Shown here one piece after another: positions 14,325 to 19,922 of a DNA stretch of 21,486 bases; the first letter of the stretch is position 1, and every line of letters begins with the position of its first letter. A model generated the notes under the pieces. That model made no database searches, was not told the origin of the DNA, and saw nothing but the letters and a program-made list of their open reading frames with translations. The stretch lies in contig CALKAR010000275.1 in assembly GCA_937988745.1 (NCBI GenBank), positions 1 to 21,486 on the forward strand. The letters are read 5' to 3'. Made by a program: the position numbers and the translations under genes. The stretch is from an uncultured Peptococcaceae bacterium (GTDB taxonomy: Bacteria; Bacillota; Limnochordia; Darwinibacteriales; Darwinibacteriaceae).

Positions 14325-15108
14325 GAATATCACTATCGGCCAGTACATCCCCGGGAACTCGATCATACACAGGCTTGATCCCCGCACAAAAATCCTCGGT
14401 ACCGTACTATTAATCGCTCTATTGTTCTTGGTTGATTCTGTGTGGGGCTATCTGCTGGCAGCGCTGGCGATCTTCGCTGTTGTCCATCTGTCTGAAATTC
14501 CAATTCGGATTGTACTCAGGGGACTGCGCCCGCTGTTTGTCATTTTGTTCTTGACGGTTTCACTACACCTTTTTATGACTGAAGGTACACCTATCTTTCA
14601 GATATGGATCATCAAGGTGACTTGGGAAGGTCTGCAGCGGGGTCTTTTAATGGGTTTCCGCTTAGCTCTTCTTGTGATGGGGACATCGCTGCTGACACTC
14701 ACCACATCGCCGATCAACCTGACAGACGGCATCGAGAGCCTTCTGTCTCCAGGGAAACGGATTGGGGTTCCTGCCCACGAACTGGCGATGATGATGACAA
14801 TTGCGCTGCGCTTCATTCCTACACTGCTGGAAGAAGCTGAAAAGATTATGAAAGCGCAGATGGCCCGGGGAGCAGACTTCCAGAGTGGAAACCTAGTGCA
14901 GAGAGCTAAGAGCCTAATTCCTCTCTTGGTGCCGCTGTTTGTCAACGCTTTTCGGCGAGCTGATGATCTCGCAGTAGCTATGGAAGCTCGAGGTTATCGG
15001 GGGGGCGAAGGCCGCACCAAGTTTAAGGAGCTTCACTTTAGAAGGGCAGATGTCTTTGCTCTGATCATTTCCTTCGGTTTCACAGCCGTGGTTAGTGTGC
15101 TGTTTTAG
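14311..15108 (+). CDS. ecfT: ECF transporter transmembrane subunit EcfT
   Basis: EcfT is the membrane scaffold that couples the EcfA ATPases to the interchangeable S components. The 265-residue protein starts ALFKNITIGQYIPGNSIIHRLDPRTKILG, a family hallmark, and has about five hydrophobic segments (roughly residues 27-65, 70-90, 105-130 and at the C terminus). Its cytoplasmic coupling helices include the two Ala-Arg-Gly motifs MARGADF and EARGYRGG that dock in the ATPase grooves. No S-component gene is adjacent, so the module probably serves several S proteins encoded elsewhere (group II ECF), a conclusion from family knowledge. Confidence 0.95.
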   Translation: MALFKNITIGQYIPGNSIIHRLDPRTKILGTVLLIALLFLVDSVWGYLLAALAIFAVVHLSEIPIRIVLRGLRPLFVILFLTVSLHLFMTEGTPIFQIWIIKVTWEGLQRGLLMGFRLALLVMGTSLLTLTTSPINLTDGIESLLSPGKRIGVPAHELAMMMTIALRFIPTLLEEAEKIMKAQMARGADFQSGNLVQRAKSLIPLLVPLFVNAFRRADDLAVAMEARGYRGGEGRTKFKELHFRRADVFALIISFGFTAVVSVLF

Positions 15109-15122
15109 AAGGTGGGATGGTA

Positions 15123-15863
15123 GTGCAGAATTACCGCCTCACTGTGCAGTATGATGGAACAGATTTCGCCGGATTTCAAATCCAGCCTAAGCAGTCCACC
15201 ATTCAGGGGGAAATTGAACGGGCTTTAGCCAAGTTGGCCAAAGAACCAATTCGGATAATCGGAGCAGGCCGGACAGATGCAGGTGTTCATGCTGAGGGTC
15301 AAGTAATCAGCTTTAAATCTGATGCTCTCACGGTGCCAGTCGAGCGCCTACCTATTGCAATCAACAGCTTGCTGCCGTTCAGCATCAGGGTACTCGATGC
15401 CAATTACGCTCCTCCCGAATTCCACGCACGCTACAGCGCGGTCCAGAAGACATATCGTTATCAAATCTTCCACGGACCAGTGGCAGACGTGTTTTTGCGC
15501 AGATTCTCGCACTGGATTAGGGAGCCACTTGATTGGGAGTTGATGACTGAAGCAGCGCAGCTGCTAGTCGGCAGGCATGATTTCCAAGGATATGCGGCCA
15601 GCGGCAGCAGCGTCAAAACAACAGTGCGGACACTGTACGCTATCGAAGTTGATGCTGCACCACGAATTAAGACCATCCGCTTTACAGCTGACGGATTTTT
15701 GTACAACATGGTGCGCAACATAGTGGGAACCCTAATCGAAGTAGGACAAAGGAAGCGTACGGTTGAGTCGGTACTTGAGGTACTGGCAAGCCGTAATAGA
15801 GCCCTTGCAGGACCCACTGCACCACCTGTGGGACTGCTCCTAGAGCGGGTGGATTATGCTTGA
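15123..15863 (+). CDS. truA: tRNA pseudouridine(38-40) synthase TruA
   Basis: TruA converts uridines 38-40 of the tRNA anticodon arm to pseudouridine. The protein of 246 residues reads VQNYRLTVQYDGTDFAGFQI and has the catalytic Asp in GAGRTDAGVHAEGQV (about residue 52). Further family blocks are INSLLPFSIRVL, FHARYSAVQKTYRYQI, DFQGYAASGSSVKTTVRTLY and DGFLYNMVRNIVGTLIEVG. An ATG at 15117 is in frame but only 1 nt from AAGGTGG (15109-15115). The GTG at 15123 has 7 nt spacing and matches the common family start. Its TGA stop lies within the -35 box of the rplM promoter. Confidence 0.95.
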   Translation: MQNYRLTVQYDGTDFAGFQIQPKQSTIQGEIERALAKLAKEPIRIIGAGRTDAGVHAEGQVISFKSDALTVPVERLPIAINSLLPFSIRVLDANYAPPEFHARYSAVQKTYRYQIFHGPVADVFLRRFSHWIREPLDWELMTEAAQLLVGRHDFQGYAASGSSVKTTVRTLYAIEVDAAPRIKTIRFTADGFLYNMVRNIVGTLIEVGQRKRTVESVLEVLASRNRALAGPTAPPVGLLLERVDYA

Positions 15864-15888
15864 CACGCACCCGTGGGTGCTGTACAAT
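15860..15888 (+). promoter_or_regulatory. Consensus sigma-A type promoter for rplM-rpsI, with palindromic spacer
   Basis: TTGACA (15860-15865) and TACAAT (15883-15888) are separated by exactly 17 nt, a perfect -35 and a 5/6 match -10 box. The -35 box contains the truA stop codon TGA (15861-15863). Inside the spacer is an inverted repeat, GCACCC (15867-15872) and GGGTGC (15875-15880) around GT, which could be a repressor or activator site or chance. Transcription would begin near 15895, about 100 nt before rplM. Confidence 0.85.
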
Positions 15889-15895
15889 GATAGTT

Positions 15896-15970
15896 GGCGA
15901 TTTTGCTTTTTTCAGCCTGAGAAGGATACGATTGCCCCGTTCGTTTCCTAATCTGGTTTACTAAACGAAC
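15896..15970 (+). promoter_or_regulatory. Structured rplM leader, candidate L13 autoregulatory element
   Basis: Two hairpins can be drawn in the untranslated leader. The first pairs GGCGATT (15896-15902) with GATTGCC (15930-15936), 7 bp including G-U pairs. The second pairs GTTCGTTT (15939-15946) with AAACGAAC (15963-15970), 8 perfect bp around a 16-nt loop, ending 11 nt before the ribosome binding site. Bacillota are known to carry an L13 leader RNA upstream of rplM-rpsI through which L13 represses its own synthesis. Position fits, but I cannot test the match to the Rfam model here. Confidence 0.5.
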
Positions 15971-15997
15971 TTGTTGAAGCAAAGGGGGGAATCCCAA

Positions 15998-16432
15998 GTG
16001 AAAACCTATATGGCAAAACCGAGTGAAGTTACCCGTACGTGGTACCTAATCGATGCCAAGGACAAAACATTGGGCCGGTTAGCCTCTCAGGTTGCCGCCA
16101 TCCTGAAGGGTAAACATAAACCAACTTACACACCACATGTTGACACAGGTGACCATGTTATCATCATCAATGCGGACAAGATTCGCTTGACTGGTAACAA
16201 ACTTCGGGATAAGAAATACTACCGGCACAGCGGTTATCCTGGTGGAATTAAGGAGATTACCGCTGGTGAATTGCTGCAGCGCCATCCTGAGCGGGTGATC
16301 AGAAGCGCTGTGTGGGGTATGCTTCCTCACAACCGGCTGGGCCGCAAGATGATCAAGAAACTCAAGATCTATGCTGGCGACCAACATCCGCACGAGGCAC
16401 AGCAGCCTGTAACTTATGAACTCAAATATTAA
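15998..16432 (+). CDS. rplM: 50S ribosomal protein L13
   Basis: L13 is an early-assembly protein of the large subunit. The 144-residue product reads KTYMAKPSEVTRTWYLIDAKDKTLGRLASQVAAILKGKHKPTYTPHVDTGD and has the family block YYRHSGYPGGIKEITAGELL, then the signature VWGMLPHNRLGRKMIKKLKIYAGDQHPHEAQQP. The frame is open from a TTG at 15971. The GTG at 15998 is 7 nt after AAAGGGGGGA (15981-15990) and gives the standard length, so it is used. First gene of the two-gene operon with rpsI. Confidence 0.97.
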   Translation: MKTYMAKPSEVTRTWYLIDAKDKTLGRLASQVAAILKGKHKPTYTPHVDTGDHVIIINADKIRLTGNKLRDKKYYRHSGYPGGIKEITAGELLQRHPERVIRSAVWGMLPHNRLGRKMIKKLKIYAGDQHPHEAQQPVTYELKY

Positions 16433-16470
16433 TTTCGTGATAAATCCCAATGTGAAGGGAGGGAGACTAG

Positions 16471-16875
16471 ATGGACGTAATTCCAAAGAAAGAAGCGCAT
16501 TACGGCACAGGCCGGCGTAAGAAGGCAGTTGCTCGTGTACGTCTTCTCCCTGGTAATGGTAACATCGTAATCAACAAGAGAAGTATCGACGAGTACTTTG
16601 ATAGAGAGGTCCTGCGCACTATCGTCCGCCAACCTCTAGTTCTCACCGAAACAGAAGGTAAGTATGACGTGATCGTCAACGTGCGCGGTGGAGGAACCAC
16701 TGGACAAGCAGGCGCGATTCGTCACGGTATCGCTCGCGCTCTCTTGACTGTGGACGGAGACCTGCGTGGTCCCCTGAAGAGAGCTGGCTTCTTGACCCGC
16801 GATCCTCGTATGAAGGAACGGAAGAAGTACGGCTTGAAGAAGGCCCGTAAGGCACCTCAGTTCTCCAAGCGTTAA
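16471..16875 (+). CDS. rpsI: 30S ribosomal protein S9
   Basis: S9 is in the 30S head; its C-terminal tail reaches the P-site tRNA anticodon. The 134-residue product has HYGTGRRKKAVARVRLLPGNG, the central VNVRGGGTTGQAGAIRHGIARALL and the C-terminal GFLTRDPRMKERKKYGLKKARKAPQFSKR, including the invariant final Lys-Arg that contacts tRNA. ATG at 16471 follows GGGAGGGAGA (16457-16466). Ends shortly before a strong terminator. Confidence 0.98.
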   Translation: MDVIPKKEAHYGTGRRKKAVARVRLLPGNGNIVINKRSIDEYFDREVLRTIVRQPLVLTETEGKYDVIVNVRGGGTTGQAGAIRHGIARALLTVDGDLRGPLKRAGFLTRDPRMKERKKYGLKKARKAPQFSKR

Positions 16876-16894
16876 TTTGGAGTATCAAACAATC

Positions 16895-16921
16895 AACCCG
16901 GGAAAATCCCGGGTTTTTGTT
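16895..16921 (+). terminator. Strong intrinsic terminator of the rplM-rpsI operon
   Basis: AACCCGGGA (16895-16903) and TCCCGGGTT (16907-16915) form a 9-bp perfect stem with an AAA loop. The T-rich run TTTTTGTTTT overlaps the base of the stem and continues downstream. It lies 20 nt after the rpsI stop. On the other strand the same hairpin lies just beyond the convergent PBP gene, whose stop codon is at 16922-16924. It could help there too, though the T tract on that side is poor. Confidence 0.92.
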
Positions 16922-19231
16922 TTATTCCGATGGCGTTTCCGGTACTGGCTCAATTGGTTCAGATGGAGTTTCAGGCAGTGGTTCGACTGGCTCAGCCGGC
17001 TGAGCCGGTTCAGCTGGCGGCGTCTCCGGCTGAGCTGGAACTTCGGGCTCCGCAGGTGTTTCAGGTATTTGAGGTTCTTCTGGAAGGATAGGCTCTTCTG
17101 GTACCGGCTCTATCGGTGGTTCTTCTGGAGGCGGCGTCACCCCCTGATCAGGGGGTGACTCTTCTTCTGGGGGCGGTTCTCGTTCAGGTTCAGGTTCGGG
17201 TTCCGGTTCAGGCTCAGGCTCAGGAACCGGTTCTTCCTCGATAGGAGGTTCTTCCTCAATGGGCGGCTCAGGCTCCGGTAGTTCCTCTTCTGGAACGAGT
17301 TCCTCCGGTACTGTTTCAGGCTCTTCAGGTTCTGGTGGCGGAGGAAAAGCACACGGCGCATAGGTAGTTGGAGCTGTACCCCTCACAAATGCATCGTACT
17401 CTATATGCTGACACCTTTCCGTAGCCAAGAGCCCGGTGAAGATCTCTATCATAATACCCGTTTCTATATTGGCAGGGACAGGGAAATCAGGTGCTTCTTC
17501 CTCATCCAGCACTTCTGAGAGAAAGTCCCACCAAATTGCGCCGGCAGTCGATGCACCGGTGCCTTCCACCGGCTCCCTATCATCGTTTCCTACATATACC
17601 ACACACACAATCTCCGGTGTATAGCCGGCAAACCACAGATCTACATTGTCATTAGTGGTTCCCGTCTTTCCAGCGGCGGGAACTGCTGCTTCAATGGAAC
17701 GCCCTGTGCCATACTCCATCACAGCACGGAGCATATCGGTCATCAGATATGCCTCTTCTTCACTGAGAACACGCTTGCCCTTGTCTTCCCACCGCAGCAC
17801 TTCTTCACCACTGCTGTCAATGACTCGCACCAGGGCATGCGGTGCCCGGAAAACACCCCCGCTGGGGAAGATAGAATAGGCGCCTGCCAAAGCGAGGGGA
17901 GATACACCATTAGTAAGACCTCCCAAGGCCATCGCTAAGTGCTTGTCATCCTCACGGAGGCTCAGGCCCACATCTTGCGCGAATTGGAACGCTGTATCAA
18001 CGCCGATTTCATTCAGTGTCCAAACTGCAGCACTGTTGAGTGACATCGCAATGGCGTGTTTCATCGTGAGGCGGCCCCAGTATTGGTCGTTGTAGTTACG
18101 CGGCTCGTAGCCAGCAAAACTGCGGCGAGTATCATCTACTAGCGTGTTGACCTGCCACCCTTCTTTGAGGGCAGCTGCATAGATGATCGGCTTCATGGCA
18201 GAACCGGGCTGACGCCTTGCCTGAGTGGCGCGGTTGAACTGACTCTGCCGGTAATCGCGGCCACCCACCATGGCTAAGATGCCGCCTGTTTCTGGGTCGA
18301 GTGCGACTAGTGCCCCCTGATTATTCTGAGCCCCAAACACCGCTTCTGCAGCCGCCTGGTAGCCTAAATCGAGGGTGGTGTGGACCTTCAGACCGCCCTG
18401 AAAGACTGCAGTCTCGCCAAGTTCTGCGATAAGTACGTTTGTAAGCCAATCAATAAAGTATCGTGCTCTCCCGCCTCTACGGCGCTGCACTGCAATCCGA
18501 GCATTTTTCGCCGCTTCGGCTTCGGCCGAATTGATTTTACCGGTGGCGGCCATGCGATCCAATACTATATTTCGCCTTTCTCGGGCTCGTTCTAAGTTGG
18601 TGTAGGGGGAGTAATTAGTTGGAGACTGGGGGAGGCCTGCAATCAAAGCGCTTTGAGGTAGGTCCAGCTCTGACACTGGTTTATCGAAATAAACGCGCGC
18701 TGCGGCAGCTACGCCGTAGGCTCCTTCCCCAAAATAGACTTGATTAAGGTACATCTCGAGAATTTCGTCTTTGGAATACTGCGACTCTAGAGCGAGCGCC
18801 AAGAATGCTTCTTGAATCTTTCTGCTCCAGGTCTTGTCGGGATAAAGAAATATATTGCGGGCGAGCTGCATAGTGATGGTGCTTGCCCCCTGGGAGCGCC
18901 TTCCTGATCGGAGATTGGCCCAGGCAGCTCGGAAGACGCCAATAACATCTATGCCCTTGTGCTGAAAGAAGCGGGCATCTTCAACTGCGACAACCGCGTC
19001 CTTGAGATGCTGCGGGATGAGCTCTAGGCTGACCATTTCTCCTTGTTCTCCCAGGCGATCAATCAGTTCGCCGTTGCGATCATAAATTAAGGCAGCCTGC
19101 AGGGTGCGGTTCGCTGCATAATCCTGCACCATGCGCACACTGCGGCTGAACATTACTGCTGAAGGAATGACAATCAGCAGAAGAAGCACCGCTAGAACGA
19201 TGTACCACCGCCGCCGAAGGAAATTCCACAT
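16922..19231 (-). CDS. Class A penicillin-binding protein (PBP1A-like) with Pro/Glu-rich tail
   Basis: Bifunctional peptidoglycan synthase anchored in the membrane and acting outside it. Of 769 residues, about 9-28 form the single N-terminal membrane anchor. The GT51 glycosyltransferase domain follows, with catalytic Glu84 (VAVEDARFFQHKG), RRSQGASTITMQLARN and LALESQYSKDEILEMYLNQVYFG. The transpeptidase domain has Ser344 (PGSAMKP), Ser397-x-Asn399 (MSLNSA) and Lys522 (GKTGTT). The last 140 residues (from 630) are almost only Pro, Glu and small residues, and probably span the wall. The frame is open up to 19285. The ATG at 19231 has GAGGAGG 7 nt upstream and is the likely start. Gene is convergent with rpsI. 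Confidence 0.95.
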   Translation of the reverse strand: MWNFLRRRWYIVLAVLLLLIVIPSAVMFSRSVRMVQDYAANRTLQAALIYDRNGELIDRLGEQGEMVSLELIPQHLKDAVVAVEDARFFQHKGIDVIGVFRAAWANLRSGRRSQGASTITMQLARNIFLYPDKTWSRKIQEAFLALALESQYSKDEILEMYLNQVYFGEGAYGVAAAARVYFDKPVSELDLPQSALIAGLPQSPTNYSPYTNLERARERRNIVLDRMAATGKINSAEAEAAKNARIAVQRRRGGRARYFIDWLTNVLIAELGETAVFQGGLKVHTTLDLGYQAAAEAVFGAQNNQGALVALDPETGGILAMVGGRDYRQSQFNRATQARRQPGSAMKPIIYAAALKEGWQVNTLVDDTRRSFAGYEPRNYNDQYWGRLTMKHAIAMSLNSAAVWTLNEIGVDTAFQFAQDVGLSLREDDKHLAMALGGLTNGVSPLALAGAYSIFPSGGVFRAPHALVRVIDSSGEEVLRWEDKGKRVLSEEEAYLMTDMLRAVMEYGTGRSIEAAVPAAGKTGTTNDNVDLWFAGYTPEIVCVVYVGNDDREPVEGTGASTAGAIWWDFLSEVLDEEEAPDFPVPANIETGIMIEIFTGLLATERCQHIEYDAFVRGTAPTTYAPCAFPPPPEPEEPETVPEELVPEEELPEPEPPIEEEPPIEEEPVPEPEPEPEPEPEPEREPPPEEESPPDQGVTPPPEEPPIEPVPEEPILPEEPQIPETPAEPEVPAQPETPPAEPAQPAEPVEPLPETPSEPIEPVPETPSE
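16925..17344 (-). repeat. Low-complexity region encoding the Pro/Glu tail of the PBP
   Basis: The tail has an 11-residue tandem repeat at its very end (EPVEPLPETPS then EPIEPVPETPS). The two DNA copies, 16961-16993 and 16928-16960, differ mostly at synonymous positions. Further in, around 17176-17236, a hexanucleotide-like array of GGTTCA/GGTTCC/GGCTCA units encodes a PEPEPE run. A doublet PPIEEE-PPIEEE lies near 17235-17270. Such arrays can change length by slippage. The region is intact and in frame here. Confidence 0.8.
17136..17159. repeat. 24-bp perfect palindrome inside the PBP tail
   Basis: The two 12-bp halves are GTCACCCCCTGA (17136-17147) and TCAGGGGGTGAC (17148-17159), exact reverse complements with no spacer. 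It is within coding DNA, encoding the non-repetitive patch SPPDQGVTP in an otherwise Pro/Glu tail. As RNA it could fold into a stable hairpin. No T run follows on either strand, so it is not an obvious terminator. Confidence 0.75.
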
Positions 19232-19258
19232 ATCACTGCCTCCTCTATTGGTAGTATC

Positions 19259-19287
19259 TGCGCATACTGAGAGCCGCATGCGCATAC
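19259..19287. promoter_or_regulatory. Two 9-bp direct repeats in the PBP divergent intergenic region
   Basis: TGCGCATAC occurs at 19259-19267 and again at 19279-19287, a period of exactly 20 bp, close to two DNA helix turns. The second copy abuts a possible -10 box (TACAAT 19290-19295) for the rightward gene, and both lie about 28-56 bp upstream of the PBP start. Placement suggests tandem sites for a regulator of one or both genes. No regulator is identified. Confidence 0.4.
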
Positions 19288-19295
19288 CCTACAAT
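19267..19295 (+). promoter_or_regulatory. Tentative promoter for the small hydrophobic gene
   Basis: TACAAT (19290-19295) is a good -10 candidate. Seventeen nt upstream is CTGAGA (19267-19272), which matches TTGACA at four of six positions. It would start transcription near 19302, almost at the ribosome binding site of the 19315 gene, giving a very short leader. Weak evidence. Confidence 0.3.
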
Positions 19296-19314
19296 CGATA
19301 GGGGGTGGCAAAAG

Positions 19315-19539
19315 GTGGAATGGTGGCAGATGTGGCTGCTCATGAGTGTCTGTCTCTATGTAGGTGCGTGGCTGCGCGTGGGCTATCGGCTGGGGTCGTT
19401 TGCCAGTGCTGCCCTGGTGTGTTCTGGAGCAGCATTGAAGGGCATAAGTCCTATGGCGCAGCTTCAGCTGTTCTTGGCGGCTAGTTATACCGGAATCGTC
19501 GTTTCTCCAAAGGTGCATGAACTGTTAGATAGATTTTGA
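19315..19539 (+). CDS. Small hydrophobic hypothetical protein
   Basis: I do not recognise this 74-residue protein. It begins MEWWQMWLLMSVCLYVGAWL, a likely membrane segment at about residues 5-20. A second hydrophobic stretch is at about 28-44 (FASAALVCSGAALKG) and a third, weaker, at about 48-63, then a polar end VHELLDRF. The GTG at 19315 follows GGGGGTGG (19301-19308) at acceptable spacing. It is transcribed divergently from the PBP gene, and its TGA stop is inside the -35 box of the trxA promoter. Coding status rests on the ribosome binding site, the snug fit between neighbours and the membrane-like composition. Confidence 0.55.
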   Translation: MEWWQMWLLMSVCLYVGAWLRVGYRLGSFASAALVCSGAALKGISPMAQLQLFLAASYTGIVVSPKVHELLDRF

Positions 19540-19565
19540 CAACCCTTTCCACCATGGGCTATAAT
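19536..19565 (+). promoter_or_regulatory. Consensus sigma-A type promoter for trxA
   Basis: TTGACA (19536-19541) and TATAAT (19560-19565) are both perfect hexamers, separated by 18 nt. Transcription should start near 19572, giving a leader of about 24 nt that is little more than the ribosome binding site AAAGGAGGG (19581-19589). The upstream gene's TGA stop (19537-19539) is part of the -35 box. Expected to be a strong constitutive promoter. Confidence 0.88.
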
Positions 19566-19595
19566 TTAAGTGCTTTACTAAAAGGAGGGATTTGC

Positions 19596-19922
19596 ATGGC
19601 ACATATTATTGAGCTTGATGACAGCAATTTTGAGCAGGAAGTACTGCAGAGTGATATGCCAGTTCTGGTCGATTTTTGGGCCGTTTGGTGCGGGCCCTGC
19701 CGCATGATTGCCCCTGTTTTTGAAGAGTTAGCGGAGGAATATGCTGGTAAGGTTAAGTTCGCCAAAGTAAATGTGGATCAAGTGACAGAAGTAGTAGGCC
19801 GCTACGGCATTATGAGCATCCCTACTATTATGCTTTTCCAAGATGGGAATCCGGTGGAAACCCTGGTTGGTGTGCAGCCCAAGGAGCGTTATTCTGAGCT
19901 CTTGGACGAAGTCATCTCGTAA
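19596..19922 (+). CDS. trxA: Thioredoxin
   Basis: Cytoplasmic disulfide reductase that supplies electrons to many enzymes after reduction by thioredoxin reductase. The 108-residue protein has the single thioredoxin fold: AHIIELDDSNFEQEV, VLVDFWAVWCGPC with the redox pair Cys32 and Cys35, KVNVDQVTEVVGRYGIMSIPTIMLF with the cis-Pro, and GVQPKERYSELLDEVIS. The frame is open up to 19536, but the ATG at 19596 with AAAGGAGGG upstream gives the normal start. Its TAA stop shares a base with the ATG of the next gene, so the two are probably co-translated. Confidence 0.97.
   Translation: MAHIIELDDSNFEQEVLQSDMPVLVDFWAVWCGPCRMIAPVFEELAEEYAGKVKFAKVNVDQVTEVVGRYGIMSIPTIMLFQDGNPVETLVGVQPKERYSELLDEVIS

Noticed and set aside
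12628..15108. A complete vitamin-specific ECF transporter locus
   Set aside because: Only the shared A1-A2-T module is present. No S-component gene is adjacent, so a substrate cannot be assigned.
16877..17158. A + strand open frame of 93 codons rich in Trp, Arg and Phe opposite the PBP tail
   Set aside because: It is the mirror of the Pro/Glu codons (CCA/GAA read as TGG/TTC) and contains the terminator hairpin. Its composition is an artefact of the low-complexity tail.
17137..17361. A - strand frame of 74 codons within the PBP tail
   Set aside because: It is a shifted frame of the same repetitive DNA, with an Asn/Leu-rich low-complexity product and no ribosome binding site. The PBP frame itself is intact.
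19192..19518. A - strand open frame of 108 codons overlapping the PBP start and the small hydrophobic gene
   Set aside because: It has no ribosome binding site, no recognisable sequence, and covers the divergent promoter region and the PBP start. It is most likely a shadow.
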